DNA of 64,000 nt, from contig JASGGU010000008.1 in NCBI GenBank assembly GCA_047602645.1, positions 1 to 64,000 of the forward strand, read 5' to 3'. Shown here one piece after another: positions 53,324 to 62,679 of this stretch. The notes under the pieces were generated by a model, which saw only the letters and a program-made list of their open reading frames with translations, was not told the origin of the DNA and ran no database searches. This DNA comes from JAEYFP01 sp047602645 (GTDB lineage Bacteria > Bacillota > Clostridia > Lachnospirales > Lachnospiraceae). Positions within the stretch are counted from its first letter, which is position 1, and each line of letters starts with the position of its first letter. The position numbers were made by a program, and so were the translations under genes.

Positions 53324-54943
53324 TGTTTAATAAGTGATAATGTCAGGATGTAAACTATCGAGTAAAAATGTCACCCCTGTTGTAAAATGATTTTATGAAA
53401 CAGGATGTGATAAGTTTGACTCAAAAACAATTGAATAAGCTAGATACAATCAACAAAGCAATAGCCGGATTCATTACGGTACAGGAAGCTGCTACGGCAT
53501 TGGGACTTTCTGCGCGGCAGGTGCAGCGCCTTAAAAAGAAAGTGAAGGAAGAAGGTGCTGCCGCCCTCGTTCACAAAAATTCGTTAAGGCCTGCTCCCCA
53601 TGCGATTCCCGGTAATACCATTGAGAAAATCGTTAGGCTAAAGCAGTCCGAAACCTTTGCTTCTGCGAATTTTTCCCATTTCCGCGAGATCCTTTCTGAA
53701 TTCTACGATATCGAGATCTCGTATTCATCCCTGTACACGATCCTGCGTAATGCCGACATGAAATCCCCGAAGACAAGGCGGAGATTCAAACCCCACAGGC
53801 GCAGGAAGCGGCGAAAACAGGCAGGTTTACTCCTACAGGTAGATGCGACCCCATTCGCATGGTTTAAGGGAAACACGAAGAGATATTCCATCCACGGCGG
53901 TATTGATGATGCCACGGGACAGATAACCGGTCTGTATATGTGCCGGAATGAATGCCTGCTTGGCTACTTCCGGATGATGCGAAGAACCATTGAGAGCTTT
54001 GGATGCCCTGTCAGTCTCTATGCAGACAGGCACACCATCTTCCAGTCCCCTAACAAAGATAAAGCTGTAATTGATCCCTCCATCGCTGTGAATGACACCC
54101 AGTTTGGCAGGGCATTAAAGGAACTGTCCATTGAGCTGATCCCTGCCCGTTCCCCACAAGCAAAGGGACGGGTAGAGCGCTTATGGGAAACACTCCAGAG
54201 CCGCCTTCCCGTTGAATTTGCAATGAGAGACATACGCACCATTGATGCAGCAAACGAATTTCTTGCAGACTATATCTACATCTTCAACAGCCAGTTTGCA
54301 GTTGAGCCCGAATTCTGCGAGAACATGTTTTTCAAGCCTGAATGTATCACGAATCTGGATTACGTTCTCTGCATCAAAGAGCAGCGTATTGTAGATTCTG
54401 GCGGAGTATTTTCCTACGGAGGCAGGTCGTTCAAGGTGAATGAGACAATCCAGTCTGGCATAATACCCTCCAAGGCAAGGGTGAAGGTCCTGATCGGTTC
54501 CGAATTCGGAGTAAAGCTTGAGTACCGCAACATCGTCTTTGATGTCAACCCCTATGTGCCGCCTAAGCGAAGACCGAACCCGAAAAAGGTGCTGCACAAA
54601 CCAAAACCCGTACCTGATTCCCATTACTACAAATATGGCCAGGCACTGACCCCAAAGCTGACATTTACGGAGACGGACAGCGAAATTGTCTCTATGCTGG
54701 AGGACATCTTCCTTCAAAAGTACTCCTAACGCTATCGTAAGCTTCAATCAGAGGTAATGTGGAAAGTTGGGAACGAAATACGACCTGACCTTGACTGACA
54801 TTTTTACATCGATAAAATGCTCTACCAGCAAAAGCATGAAATGGGTTTTGCTGGTATCTGTACCTATCGTTTTTTTCAGGGGGTGACATTTTTACCCGAT
54901 AATTAACTCCCAACAGGGGTGACATTTTCAAAAGTTATTGACA
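53324..54943 (+). mobile_element. IS1202/ISNCY-like insertion sequence
   Basis: About 1.62 kb with one transposase gene. The ends are imperfect inverted repeats: outer TGT...AATAA and AATGTCA (53339-53345 and 54920-54926 reversed), and an inner block ATCGRGTAAAAATGTCACCCC (53357-53377 and 54900-54879 reversed). A 19-bp direct repeat flanks it. A long target duplication plus a ~450-aa transposase is characteristic of the IS1202 group. The element appears complete, so it may be active. Confidence 0.8.
53395..54729 (+). CDS. Transposase, IS1202/ISNCY type
   Basis: 444 aa, full-length. N-terminal helix-turn-helix (VQEAATALGLSARQVQRLKK, residues ~29-48), then a basic linker and an RNase H-like core with catalytic residues D in LQVDATPF, D in YADRH and E in KGRVERLWETLQ. 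It probably cuts the ends and joins them to a new site. No frameshift is seen. Confidence 0.88.
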   Translation: MKQDVISLTQKQLNKLDTINKAIAGFITVQEAATALGLSARQVQRLKKKVKEEGAAALVHKNSLRPAPHAIPGNTIEKIVRLKQSETFASANFSHFREILSEFYDIEISYSSLYTILRNADMKSPKTRRRFKPHRRRKRRKQAGLLLQVDATPFAWFKGNTKRYSIHGGIDDATGQITGLYMCRNECLLGYFRMMRRTIESFGCPVSLYADRHTIFQSPNKDKAVIDPSIAVNDTQFGRALKELSIELIPARSPQAKGRVERLWETLQSRLPVEFAMRDIRTIDAANEFLADYIYIFNSQFAVEPEFCENMFFKPECITNLDYVLCIKEQRIVDSGGVFSYGGRSFKVNETIQSGIIPSKARVKVLIGSEFGVKLEYRNIVFDVNPYVPPKRRPNPKKVLHKPKPVPDSHYYKYGQALTPKLTFTETDSEIVSMLEDIFLQKYS

Positions 54944-54961
54944 CCACTAATTTATTTTAAT
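54943..54961 (+). repeat. Right copy of direct repeat flanking the insertion sequence
   Basis: Identical to 53303-53321. It ends two bases from the stop codon of the DUF3881 gene (54964), so that gene was not broken. Confidence 0.75.
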
Positions 54962-54963
54962 AC

Positions 54964-55854
54964 TTAATCAGGAAAGTTAATTTTCCCCTGCAACCAGACT
55001 GTTCCTTTAAAACGCCGGCCAACTTGTGGTTCACCAAGCAAATCTGTTTTGTTGATACAGATATCAAACAGCAGTCCATTACAATTAATAGAAATTGAAT
55101 AGATCTCTTCATTTGTTAAGCTGTTCGTTTCCAGTGTAAAATCTTCTATTTCTCCAAGAATCGAATATTGATCACACTCCACACCGTAAGGCATAAAATA
55201 TGTGTCGACAAGACTGAAAACATCCTCTTTCAATATTTTTCGGGAGATCATCGTATAAGTATCAATATCATCTAAAGTCAGATTTTCAAGAGCCTCCTCA
55301 TCACCTTGTCTTGCGGCAACAATCAATTGATTTCTGTCATTTGCAGCCTTCTGAATTCTCTCTTTTTCTTTTTCATTCTTTTTGATAGGAAGCATAATCT
55401 TTCCCTGAATGGAAAGTCCCGCTAAATTGACAGAAGTATTCTCTCTTGGAAGATTTTCTCTGATATTTTCTTTCATAAATGCAATTCCGTTTTGTAAATA
55501 GAATATAAGAGAGACACCAACTCTTAAATCATCGCAGACACCCGCAAAAGATTCTTTCTCGGCATGGCGTTCCACGGTAATATCTTCGTCTGTACTCACA
55601 TGCATTCCCTTGCAGAATGGATAATAAAAATCAAGTGTCAAGTTATCCTCCGCATCGTATTCTCCTCGCAATGTCATTCCTGCAGACTCTGAATACTCCT
55701 TGCTATATTCCACAAGTACACTACTCCTGTCCGTTTCAAGAAAATCTTTTTCATTTGGATTTATAATAATATCGTTCAACAGCTCTCTTAGATCTTTCTT
55801 TGTTCTAATATTGCTGAAGCCGACTGCTCGCAAATATTGATGCAACACAACCAC
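54964..55854 (-). CDS. DUF3881-like protein
   Basis: 296 aa, soluble, no signal peptide. MVVLHQYLRAVGFSNI and the mixed alpha/beta pattern fit the DUF3881 family found in Lachnospiraceae; the assignment is from memory. No function is known. It is the last gene of the minus-strand parAB block, 2 nt after the HD-GYP gene. The insertion sequence has removed its native downstream region. Confidence 0.65.
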   Translation of the reverse strand: MVVLHQYLRAVGFSNIRTKKDLRELLNDIIINPNEKDFLETDRSSVLVEYSKEYSESAGMTLRGEYDAEDNLTLDFYYPFCKGMHVSTDEDITVERHAEKESFAGVCDDLRVGVSLIFYLQNGIAFMKENIRENLPRENTSVNLAGLSIQGKIMLPIKKNEKEKERIQKAANDRNQLIVAARQGDEEALENLTLDDIDTYTMISRKILKEDVFSLVDTYFMPYGVECDQYSILGEIEDFTLETNSLTNEEIYSISINCNGLLFDICINKTDLLGEPQVGRRFKGTVWLQGKINFPD

Positions 55855-55856
55855 CT

Positions 55857-56912
55857 CTAATTAATTACTTTCTCAATATACAGATCCTGAACCTCTACAA
55901 GATTAATGATCCGCTCCTTGTTATAAATATTTCCATTTTTATCCTTTATCATACGAATAATCGGTCTATCCGTAAAATGTTCGTTCTGTTCAATCACAAT
56001 CGCCTCTTCACCATCATTTGTGAGCACAAGCGATCCCACCGGATATTCCGCTACAAAATTCAGGAATATATCCACAACCTTTCCATCAAAATAAATATCC
56101 TTATAACTCTTTAAATACTCAATTGCTTCCTGAACCTTAATCTGTTCGCAGCCAATTCCACAAATTTTATCATCGAAGCTATCACAAACGGAAACAATTC
56201 TTATCTCAATCGGAATATTTTTTTGTTTAAGCGGATAACCGGTTCCATTCAGCCTTTCATGATGAAATAAAATAATTTTTTTCGAAATACTGCTCATCCA
56301 GTTTTCTTTTTCTACAGATGAAAAACCATATACAGTATGCTTCTTAAATTCAAACAAATTATCCGGTGAAAAACTTTCAATATTTACATTACAATAATCA
56401 ATAGAAATATACTTCAAACCAAGATCATGAAGCAGACTGCCGACTCCTATATTATACACTAAATTCTGCGACAAATTCATTTTCAGTGCAGTTAAAATTG
56501 ATAACGCAGACACATTGATTGAATGATCATAAATATCCGCATCTCGTTCCTTAATATCATATACCTTTTCAACAACCTCTTCCTTGCTGAAAATATCGGC
56601 TATGATTTCTTCCGCAGTCTCAGAAATTTTTTCCAGTCCGGCATCATTTTTGCAAATATGATTTTCCAATATAAACCGAATCTTGTTTCTACAATCTCTG
56701 TGTACTTCTTCCTTAATAATTTCCTTCGGTTTATTTATAAAAATCTCAGGTTCAAAAATACAAACCTCGTCAATTCCATATCCTTTTACTTTATCAATAT
56801 GCATCGCATGTAAACAGGTGCCTTCATAATAAAGCATCTGTTTATTTTCCAACATAACAGGCTTAGCTAAATATTCTCCACCTTGTAAATCTTGAACCTG
56901 AACTACCTTCAT
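55857..56912 (-). CDS. HD-GYP domain protein
   Basis: 351 aa from the ATG at 56912, five bases after AGG; a GTG seven codons earlier has no site. The N-terminal ~100 residues are a small beta domain as in other HD-GYP proteins. The HD domain is intact (SLLHDLGLKYI, then FHHERLNGTGYP). It should degrade cyclic-di-GMP. It lacks a membrane segment or sensor domain. It lies in the chromosome-partition block, which is unusual for this activity. Confidence 0.88.
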   Translation of the reverse strand: MKVVQVQDLQGGEYLAKPVMLENKQMLYYEGTCLHAMHIDKVKGYGIDEVCIFEPEIFINKPKEIIKEEVHRDCRNKIRFILENHICKNDAGLEKISETAEEIIADIFSKEEVVEKVYDIKERDADIYDHSINVSALSILTALKMNLSQNLVYNIGVGSLLHDLGLKYISIDYCNVNIESFSPDNLFEFKKHTVYGFSSVEKENWMSSISKKIILFHHERLNGTGYPLKQKNIPIEIRIVSVCDSFDDKICGIGCEQIKVQEAIEYLKSYKDIYFDGKVVDIFLNFVAEYPVGSLVLTNDGEEAIVIEQNEHFTDRPIIRMIKDKNGNIYNKERIINLVEVQDLYIEKVIN

Positions 56913-56946
56913 AAATACCTGACTCTTTCCCACTGATCAAATATCA

Positions 56947-57471
56947 TTAATTAAAATCAACTGTCTCTTCCTGTAATGCCAGCATCAGCGCTTTCTTTTC
57001 CTCTTCTCCAAGCGATATTGCACATTGTCCCTCAATGATTTCTTTTGTATAGACATAACAACCATCACTGCTATGTACCGAATTCAAAATAAAACCTGTC
57101 TGATTGTCATTAAGTAATGCAATACTAAAACTGAGCTTTCCACCCATTTCCTTAAATGCATCATACTTCACAATACCAACTCTCTGATAGGTGTCCCGCA
57201 AATTTTCAATAATTTTTTTGATATCACGCTTGTTCTTTTCCGCAGCAGCTTTTAATGAATTGATATCATTAAAAACGCTTGAAATTTCTTCTTCGAGGCT
57301 TTTTGCTTTCTTTCCCTGCATAAACTTATCATAGCTTTTTTTTAGGCTGCTGTACTTTCCTAATAAAATAAAAAGTACAATAAAAACCGTAATTAATAGT
57401 ACAAATAAAATAATAAACAGAATTCCCGGATCCATCTCCAATCCAAGAACTGAAAACACATTGCTTGCCAT
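56947..57471 (-). CDS. DUF4446 membrane-anchored protein
   Basis: 174 aa: one N-terminal membrane helix (about residues 16-38), then a coiled coil (~55-90), then a globular domain (RVGIVKYDAFKEMGGKLSFSIALL, quoted in part: VKYDAFKEMGGKLSFSIALL). This is the DUF4446 family regularly encoded next to parB in Clostridia. Function unknown. The coiled coil suggests a membrane-anchored partner, but that is inference. Confidence 0.85.
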   Translation of the reverse strand: MASNVFSVLGLEMDPGILFIILFVLLITVFIVLFILLGKYSSLKKSYDKFMQGKKAKSLEEEISSVFNDINSLKAAAEKNKRDIKKIIENLRDTYQRVGIVKYDAFKEMGGKLSFSIALLNDNQTGFILNSVHSSDGCYVYTKEIIEGQCAISLGEEEKKALMLALQEETVDFN

Positions 57472-57516
57472 TTATTCTAAACTCCTCTCAAGTACCTTGC
57501 ATTACTTTTCACATTT

Positions 57517-58401
57517 TTATTTTGATATGCTCATAAATAAATCCATTAAACGCTCCAAATCTTCTTTGGAATAATAATCAATCTCAATTTTTCCTTTTTC
57601 ATTATCCTTCGCCTGAATCTGTACCTTTGTGCCAAGAGAAATTTTTAACTTTTCTTCAAGATCCCGATAAATAAAATCCAACTCAACAGAGGTTTTCTTC
57701 TTCTCTTTTTTAGGTTTATTCAGATCTTTTACAAACTTTTCAATATCACGAACAGACAGCTTTTCATCAAATACCTTTTGCGCCATCGTATATTGGAGCT
57801 CCGGATCTCCAATTGCTAATAACGCTCTGGCATGTCCGGGTGAAATCATCTCTGTAATAACCATATGCTGTACTTCATCATTTAGCTTCAACAAACGCAT
57901 AGAATTTGTAACGGCAGCCCTGCTCTTTGAAACACGCTCCGCAACCTCATCCTGCTTTAAATTAAATTCTGTCAGCAATCTTTTGTATGCCTGCGCTTCT
58001 TCAATTGGATTTAAATCCTCTCTTTGAATATTCTCAATCAACGAAATTTCTACAATTTCCTGTTCCGAATAGTTACGGATAATAACAGGAACTTCCTTTA
58101 ATCCGGCAAGCTTTGCTGCTCTCCATCTTCTTTCTCCGGCAATAATCTCATAATAATCTTTCCGATCCTGTACTAAAATCGGCTGAATAATTCCAAATTG
58201 CTTAATGGATTCTGCCAATTCTTGAAGTGCATCCTCATCAAAATTTTTACGTGGCTGTTCCCTATTTGGCTCCACCTTTGTAATTTTTACATATTTATCA
58301 GGAGTGACTCCGGATTCCGCTTCTCCTTTTTTATTTTTTCCTTCAATTGCAACCTCTGGAATCAGAGCATCTAACCCCTTGCCTAAACCTCTTGCAGCCA
58401 T
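57517..58401 (-). CDS. parB: Chromosome partitioning protein ParB (Spo0J)
   Basis: 294 aa. CTP/DNA clamp motif GERRWRAAKLAG, then the helix-turn-helix (KQDEVAERVSKSRAAVTNSMRLL, quoted in part: KQDEVAERVSKSRAAVTNS), then a C-terminal dimerisation region. It binds parS sites and spreads around the origin. parS sites lie 5' of parA, about 1 kb away. Confidence 0.97.
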   Translation of the reverse strand: MAARGLGKGLDALIPEVAIEGKNKKGEAESGVTPDKYVKITKVEPNREQPRKNFDEDALQELAESIKQFGIIQPILVQDRKDYYEIIAGERRWRAAKLAGLKEVPVIIRNYSEQEIVEISLIENIQREDLNPIEEAQAYKRLLTEFNLKQDEVAERVSKSRAAVTNSMRLLKLNDEVQHMVITEMISPGHARALLAIGDPELQYTMAQKVFDEKLSVRDIEKFVKDLNKPKKEKKKTSVELDFIYRDLEEKLKISLGTKVQIQAKDNEKGKIEIDYYSKEDLERLMDLFMSISK

Positions 58402-58456
58402 CTTAATCTCCTTTTAGGTACAGTTTTATTCCAAGCTTATCCATTTAAAATAAAAA

Positions 58457-59218
58457 TTAATTATGATTAATAACTTCTTCAGCCAGTGCAGCATAATTCT
58501 CTGCTCCCACCGATTTTGAATCATAAAAACAAATCGGCATTCCATGGCTAGGAGCTTCTGCCAGACGAATATTTCTGGGTATTAATGTGCTATATACATT
58601 TTGCTTCAAATTTTCCTTTACATTTTCTACAACCTGTGCCGATAAATTTGTTCTTGAATCATACATAGTAAATACAACACCATCAATATCCAAATCTTCA
58701 TTCAGTCTTTTTTTAACAAGATTGATCGTATGAATTAATTGACTCAATCCTTCCAGTGCATAATATTCACACTGAATAGGAACCAATACCGAATCTGCTG
58801 TCGTCATAGCATTCACTGTCAACATACTTAAAGAAGGAGGACAATCAATAATAATAAAATCATAATCTTCTTTTACCCAATCTACTTCCTGCTTTAATAT
58901 GTACTCCTTCTTATCCACGCCGATCATTTCAATTTCTGCCGCAGCCAGATTTACATTGGCAGGCAATACAGAAAGATTTTCAAAAACATTTTTGATAATG
59001 CAATCTTGAATTGAACATTCCCCTAACAATAATTCATAGATCGTATTGTCCAATGCGTTTTTATCAATTCCAAAACCACTCGTGGCATTTCCTTGCGGAT
59101 CACTGTCAATAACTAGTATTCGCTTACCCTTCTGTGCCAGAGCAGCAGATAAATTAATAGCTGTAGTTGTCTTGCCAACACCGCCCTTTTGATTAGCAAT
59201 TGCAATTACTTTTCCCAT
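58457..59218 (-). CDS. parA: Chromosome partitioning ATPase ParA (Soj)
   Basis: 253 aa. Deviant Walker A (KGGVGKTTTAIN), Walker A' (DSDPQGNAT), Walker B (IIIDCPPS). It drives origin segregation and sporulation control with ParB. The ribosome site is AGAGG. It begins just after the parS cluster. Confidence 0.97.
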   Translation of the reverse strand: MGKVIAIANQKGGVGKTTTAINLSAALAQKGKRILVIDSDPQGNATSGFGIDKNALDNTIYELLLGECSIQDCIIKNVFENLSVLPANVNLAAAEIEMIGVDKKEYILKQEVDWVKEDYDFIIIDCPPSLSMLTVNAMTTADSVLVPIQCEYYALEGLSQLIHTINLVKKRLNEDLDIDGVVFTMYDSRTNLSAQVVENVKENLKQNVYSTLIPRNIRLAEAPSHGMPICFYDSKSVGAENYAALAEEVINHN

Positions 59219-59352
59219 TATAATCCTCTTTATACTTTCCTCTTCCTAGCACAACTTAGTGCGCTAATTATCAGTATACCGTAAGCAAATCTATTTTTCA
59301 ATCACTCTTTCTAAAATTATTTTATATCTAATTTAAAATGGCAGCTTAATAA

Positions 59353-59476
59353 TGTTTCACATCCATTTTTTATAAAATGTTTCACGGTTTTCATACAAGA
59401 TATTGACATTGAATGTTTCACGTGAAACATTATATAGTGTTTTACTTCTTGCTTAACAAATGTTTCACGTGAAACA
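59353..59476. promoter_or_regulatory. parS cluster
   Basis: Two perfect TGTTTCACGTGAAACA palindromes (59414-59429 and 59461-59476), plus the degenerate TGTTTCACGGTTTTCA (59378-59393) and a half-site TGTTTCAC (59353-59360). Four TGTTTCAC starts lie within 125 bp, just upstream of parA. These are the ParB binding sites and mark the origin region. Confidence 0.95.
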
Positions 59477-59481
59477 AGCTA

Positions 59482-60033
59482 TTAATTTTTATTATATAAT
59501 TCTATTATATCATCTATTTTTTTCATAATATACCTTAATTCCATCTTTGTTCTTACAGGATCATTATCTATAATCTTACTGCAAAGTTCTAACTTATGAT
59601 TAACCTTTTTTAATTCATCAAAAACAAAAACATTTATGAGTGAATTCTCACTGTCTTGATACAAAGGTTTTATATTTTCTTCAAGTGATTCTGTTTTGAA
59701 AAGAGAGCACAACTGTTCCAGTTTTTTAACTTTCTCCTTATAATAATTCATCTGTTCATAAATAGAATCGTTAAATTTAATTAACTTTTCTTTATCTTTT
59801 TGTAAATCATTCATCTTCTCTTTATTTGTACTTACAATGTTTCTTGGAGAAAAAATACCATAATCAATATCTTCACTCTTTGTTAATTGTAAAATGGTTT
59901 CTTCCAGTTCTCCAATTTTCGAAGAATTATTATCATGTAACAATTTTAAACGAATTTCTTCCCTATTAAATTCTTCGAATAATTCATCTATGATCTTTTG
60001 ACCCTCTTGATATGCACCATTTTTTTCATCCAT
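59482..60033 (-). CDS. Unrecognised coiled-coil protein in the parAB/rsmG block
   Basis: 183 aa, acidic/lysine-rich, with two coiled-coil stretches (about residues 14-55 and 70-115). The end (KKVNHKLELCSKIIDNDPVRTKMELRYIMK, quoted in part: KLELCSKIIDNDPVR) looks like a helical hairpin reminiscent of histidine kinase dimerisation helices, but lacks an H-box and an ATPase domain. I do not assign a family. It lies between rsmG and the parS sites in the same direction. Confidence 0.6.
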   Translation of the reverse strand: MDEKNGAYQEGQKIIDELFEEFNREEIRLKLLHDNNSSKIGELEETILQLTKSEDIDYGIFSPRNIVSTNKEKMNDLQKDKEKLIKFNDSIYEQMNYYKEKVKKLEQLCSLFKTESLEENIKPLYQDSENSLINVFVFDELKKVNHKLELCSKIIDNDPVRTKMELRYIMKKIDDIIELYNKN

Positions 60034-60055
60034 TGTATAGTTTCCTTATCAAAAA

Positions 60056-60775
60056 TCAATTAATTGGCTCTTTACTTGGAATACCTGCTTTTCTTGGATA
60101 TTTGCTTTTCGTTCTTCCTATTTTTTTAATAATTACTAAAGTACGTCCCATATTTGTATTAGGAAGTTTTAATTCTTCAATTTTCTCAATCTTTCCACCT
60201 AATACACAAACTGCTCTTTTTGCTTCACTAATTTCTTCCTTTGCAGTCTCCGTTTTATAAGATATAAAGTATCCGCCCTCTTTTACAAAAGGAATACAGT
60301 ATTCTGAAAGTGTGGATAAATTAGCGACTGCCCGAGAAGTACAAATATCAAATTGTTCCCGATAAGTAATCTGGTGAGATAAATCCTCGGCTCGTCCATG
60401 AACAGCTCTAACATTTTGTAATTGCAACTTTTCAATAACGGCATCCAAAAACTTAATTCTTTTATTCAAGGAATCCAATAAAACAATTTCTACATTCGGA
60501 TACATAATCTTAATTGGAATTCCCGGAAAACCAGCACCTGTTCCTAAGTCTAAAATTGTCTGATCCTTTAGTGAAATATAGTTAGCAATCGTAAGACTAT
60601 CTACAAAATGCTTATCAATTACTTCTTGCAGTTCCGTAATTGCAGTCAGATTCATAAAAGAATTCCATTCAAGCAACAATTCATAATATTGTGTAAATTG
60701 AATCAACTGTATCTCTGTTAATGTAATATTCCATTTTTTTAAAGAGCAACTAAGTGCATTCATTTCATACTTCAT
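60056..60775 (-). CDS. rsmG: 16S rRNA (guanine-N7-)-methyltransferase RsmG
   Basis: 239 aa from the ATG at 60775, with AGGTAA eight bases upstream, matching the family's MKYEMNAL-type start; a longer frame lies within mnmG. The SAM-binding motif is DLGTGAGFPGIPI. It methylates G527 of 16S rRNA. It overlaps the end of mnmG by 11 nt. Confidence 0.92.
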   Translation of the reverse strand: MKYEMNALSCSLKKWNITLTEIQLIQFTQYYELLLEWNSFMNLTAITELQEVIDKHFVDSLTIANYISLKDQTILDLGTGAGFPGIPIKIMYPNVEIVLLDSLNKRIKFLDAVIEKLQLQNVRAVHGRAEDLSHQITYREQFDICTSRAVANLSTLSEYCIPFVKEGGYFISYKTETAKEEISEAKRAVCVLGGKIEKIEELKLPNTNMGRTLVIIKKIGRTKSKYPRKAGIPSKEPIN

Positions 60776-62666
60776 CAGCTTTACCTGTTTTTTTCTGTTC
60801 CAAATAAACCAGCAATACGGAAATATCCGCCGGAGAAACACCAGAGATCCTAGATGCCTGTCCAATAGATACCGGCTGATAGGTATTCAGCTTCTGCTGT
60901 GCTTCTGTTCGAAGTCCCTTCATCGACAAATAATTAATATCCTTTGGAAGTTTCTTACCCTCCAATTTTTTAAAAGCCTCTACCTGTTTCAATTGTTTTC
61001 TAATATAACCTTCATACTTAATATTAATATTTACTTGTTCAATTACATCCTGCGGAAGTGAAGGTCTTCCCTCATCAATTTCAATAATAACCTCATAAGA
61101 CAATTCCGGTCTGCTAATTAACTCTGACAAATTGGAACCTGACTTTAATTCAGTACTTCCATGTCTCCGTAATAATTCCTGAACCTTCTCGGAAGAACCG
61201 ACATACGTATGACGCAAACGAAGCAACTCTTCCTCAATCAATTGTTTCTTATTACATAATTCTTCATATTGCTTTTTTGTAATCAGACCAATTTCATAAC
61301 CTTTTTTTCTAAGGCGCAAATCAGCATTATCCTGTCTTAACAATAGCCGATATTCCGCCCGCGAAGTCATCATTCGATAAGGCTCATGATTTTCTTTTGT
61401 CACAAGATCGTCAATCAGAACACCAATATATCCCTCCGAACGATCAATAATAACAAGCTCACGACCAAAAACAGAAAGAGCAGCATTAATGCCCGCAACC
61501 AATCCCTGTGCCGCTGCTTCCTCATAACCAGAGCTTCCGTTAAACTGTCCCCCACTGAATAAATTTTTTATTGTTTTAAATTCAAGTGTTGGTGCCAGCT
61601 GTCTCGGATCAATACAATCATATTCAATTGCATAAGCATTTCTTACAATTTTACAATGTTCCAGCCCCGGAACAGTTCTATACATCGAAACTTGAACATC
61701 CTCAGGAAGTGAACTGGACATTCCTCCTACATACATCTCATTTGTACAAGTTCCTTCCGGCTCAATAAAAACCTGATGACGCTCCTTATCGGCAAACCTC
61801 ACCACTTTATCTTCAATAGAAGGACAATACCGGGGGCCGGTACCCTCAATAACTCCGGCATAAATCGGCGAACGATCTAAATTATTTCTGATAATTTCAT
61901 GAGTTTGTTCATTCGTATAAGTAAGAAAGCAGGAAACCTGCTTCTTCTGGATCAATTCAGGATCAGTAGAAAATGAAAAAGGGACAATCCTCTTATCACC
62001 AAACTGTTCTTCCATTTTTGAAAAATCAATCGTTCGTTTATCCATTCTCGCAGGCGTACCCGTCTTAAAGCGATATAACGTAATACCGGCAGCTTTTAAG
62101 GAATCTGATAAATGAGTTGCAGCCTGCAGTCCATTCGGCCCGGTATAAGTAATTGCTTCTCCGCAAAGACACCTTGCTTTCAAATAAGTACCTGTACATA
62201 AAACAACTGCCTTTGCACGATAAATACAACCAGAAACAATTTTAACACCCTTTACAACTTGATCTTCTATTATTAATTCTGATACTTCTGCCTGCTTAAT
62301 GGACAAATGCTCCTGATTTTCCAAAACCATTCTCATTGTCCTGGAATATTCCTCTTTATCAGCTTGTGCCCGAAGTGAATGAACGGCAGGACCTTTAGAT
62401 ACATTCAGCATCTTTGACTGTATAAAGGTCTTATCAATATTTTTTCCCATCTCCCCGCCAAGTGCATCAATCTCCCTTACAAGATGACCTTTGGAACTTC
62501 CGCCGATATTCGGATTACACGGCATTAATGCAATACTATTAATATTTACTGTAAAAATAATTGTTTCCAGACCAAGCCTTGCGCTTACAAGTGCAGCTTC
62601 ACAGCCGGCATGCCCTGCCCCGACAACAACTATATCATAATTTTCTTCAAAAGACATTTTTATCAC
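60765..62666 (-). CDS. mnmG: tRNA uridine-5-carboxymethylaminomethyl modification enzyme MnmG
   Basis: 633 aa. FAD-binding site VVVGAGHAGCEAAL, NADH and FAD domains conserved, and the C-terminal helical domain. With MnmE it adds carboxymethylaminomethyl at U34 of tRNAs. The GTG start at 62666 is favoured, as GAGG lies six bases upstream; the ATG three codons on is too far from it. Confidence 0.95.
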   Translation of the reverse strand: MIKMSFEENYDIVVVGAGHAGCEAALVSARLGLETIIFTVNINSIALMPCNPNIGGSSKGHLVREIDALGGEMGKNIDKTFIQSKMLNVSKGPAVHSLRAQADKEEYSRTMRMVLENQEHLSIKQAEVSELIIEDQVVKGVKIVSGCIYRAKAVVLCTGTYLKARCLCGEAITYTGPNGLQAATHLSDSLKAAGITLYRFKTGTPARMDKRTIDFSKMEEQFGDKRIVPFSFSTDPELIQKKQVSCFLTYTNEQTHEIIRNNLDRSPIYAGVIEGTGPRYCPSIEDKVVRFADKERHQVFIEPEGTCTNEMYVGGMSSSLPEDVQVSMYRTVPGLEHCKIVRNAYAIEYDCIDPRQLAPTLEFKTIKNLFSGGQFNGSSGYEEAAAQGLVAGINAALSVFGRELVIIDRSEGYIGVLIDDLVTKENHEPYRMMTSRAEYRLLLRQDNADLRLRKKGYEIGLITKKQYEELCNKKQLIEEELLRLRHTYVGSSEKVQELLRRHGSTELKSGSNLSELISRPELSYEVIIEIDEGRPSLPQDVIEQVNINIKYEGYIRKQLKQVEAFKKLEGKKLPKDINYLSMKGLRTEAQQKLNTYQPVSIGQASRISGVSPADISVLLVYLEQKKTGKADEV

Positions 62667-62679
62667 TCATTTCCTCTAT

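Noticed and set aside
60776..60865. Longer N-terminus for RsmG
   Set aside because: It reads through the coding end of mnmG in another frame and does not match the RsmG family.
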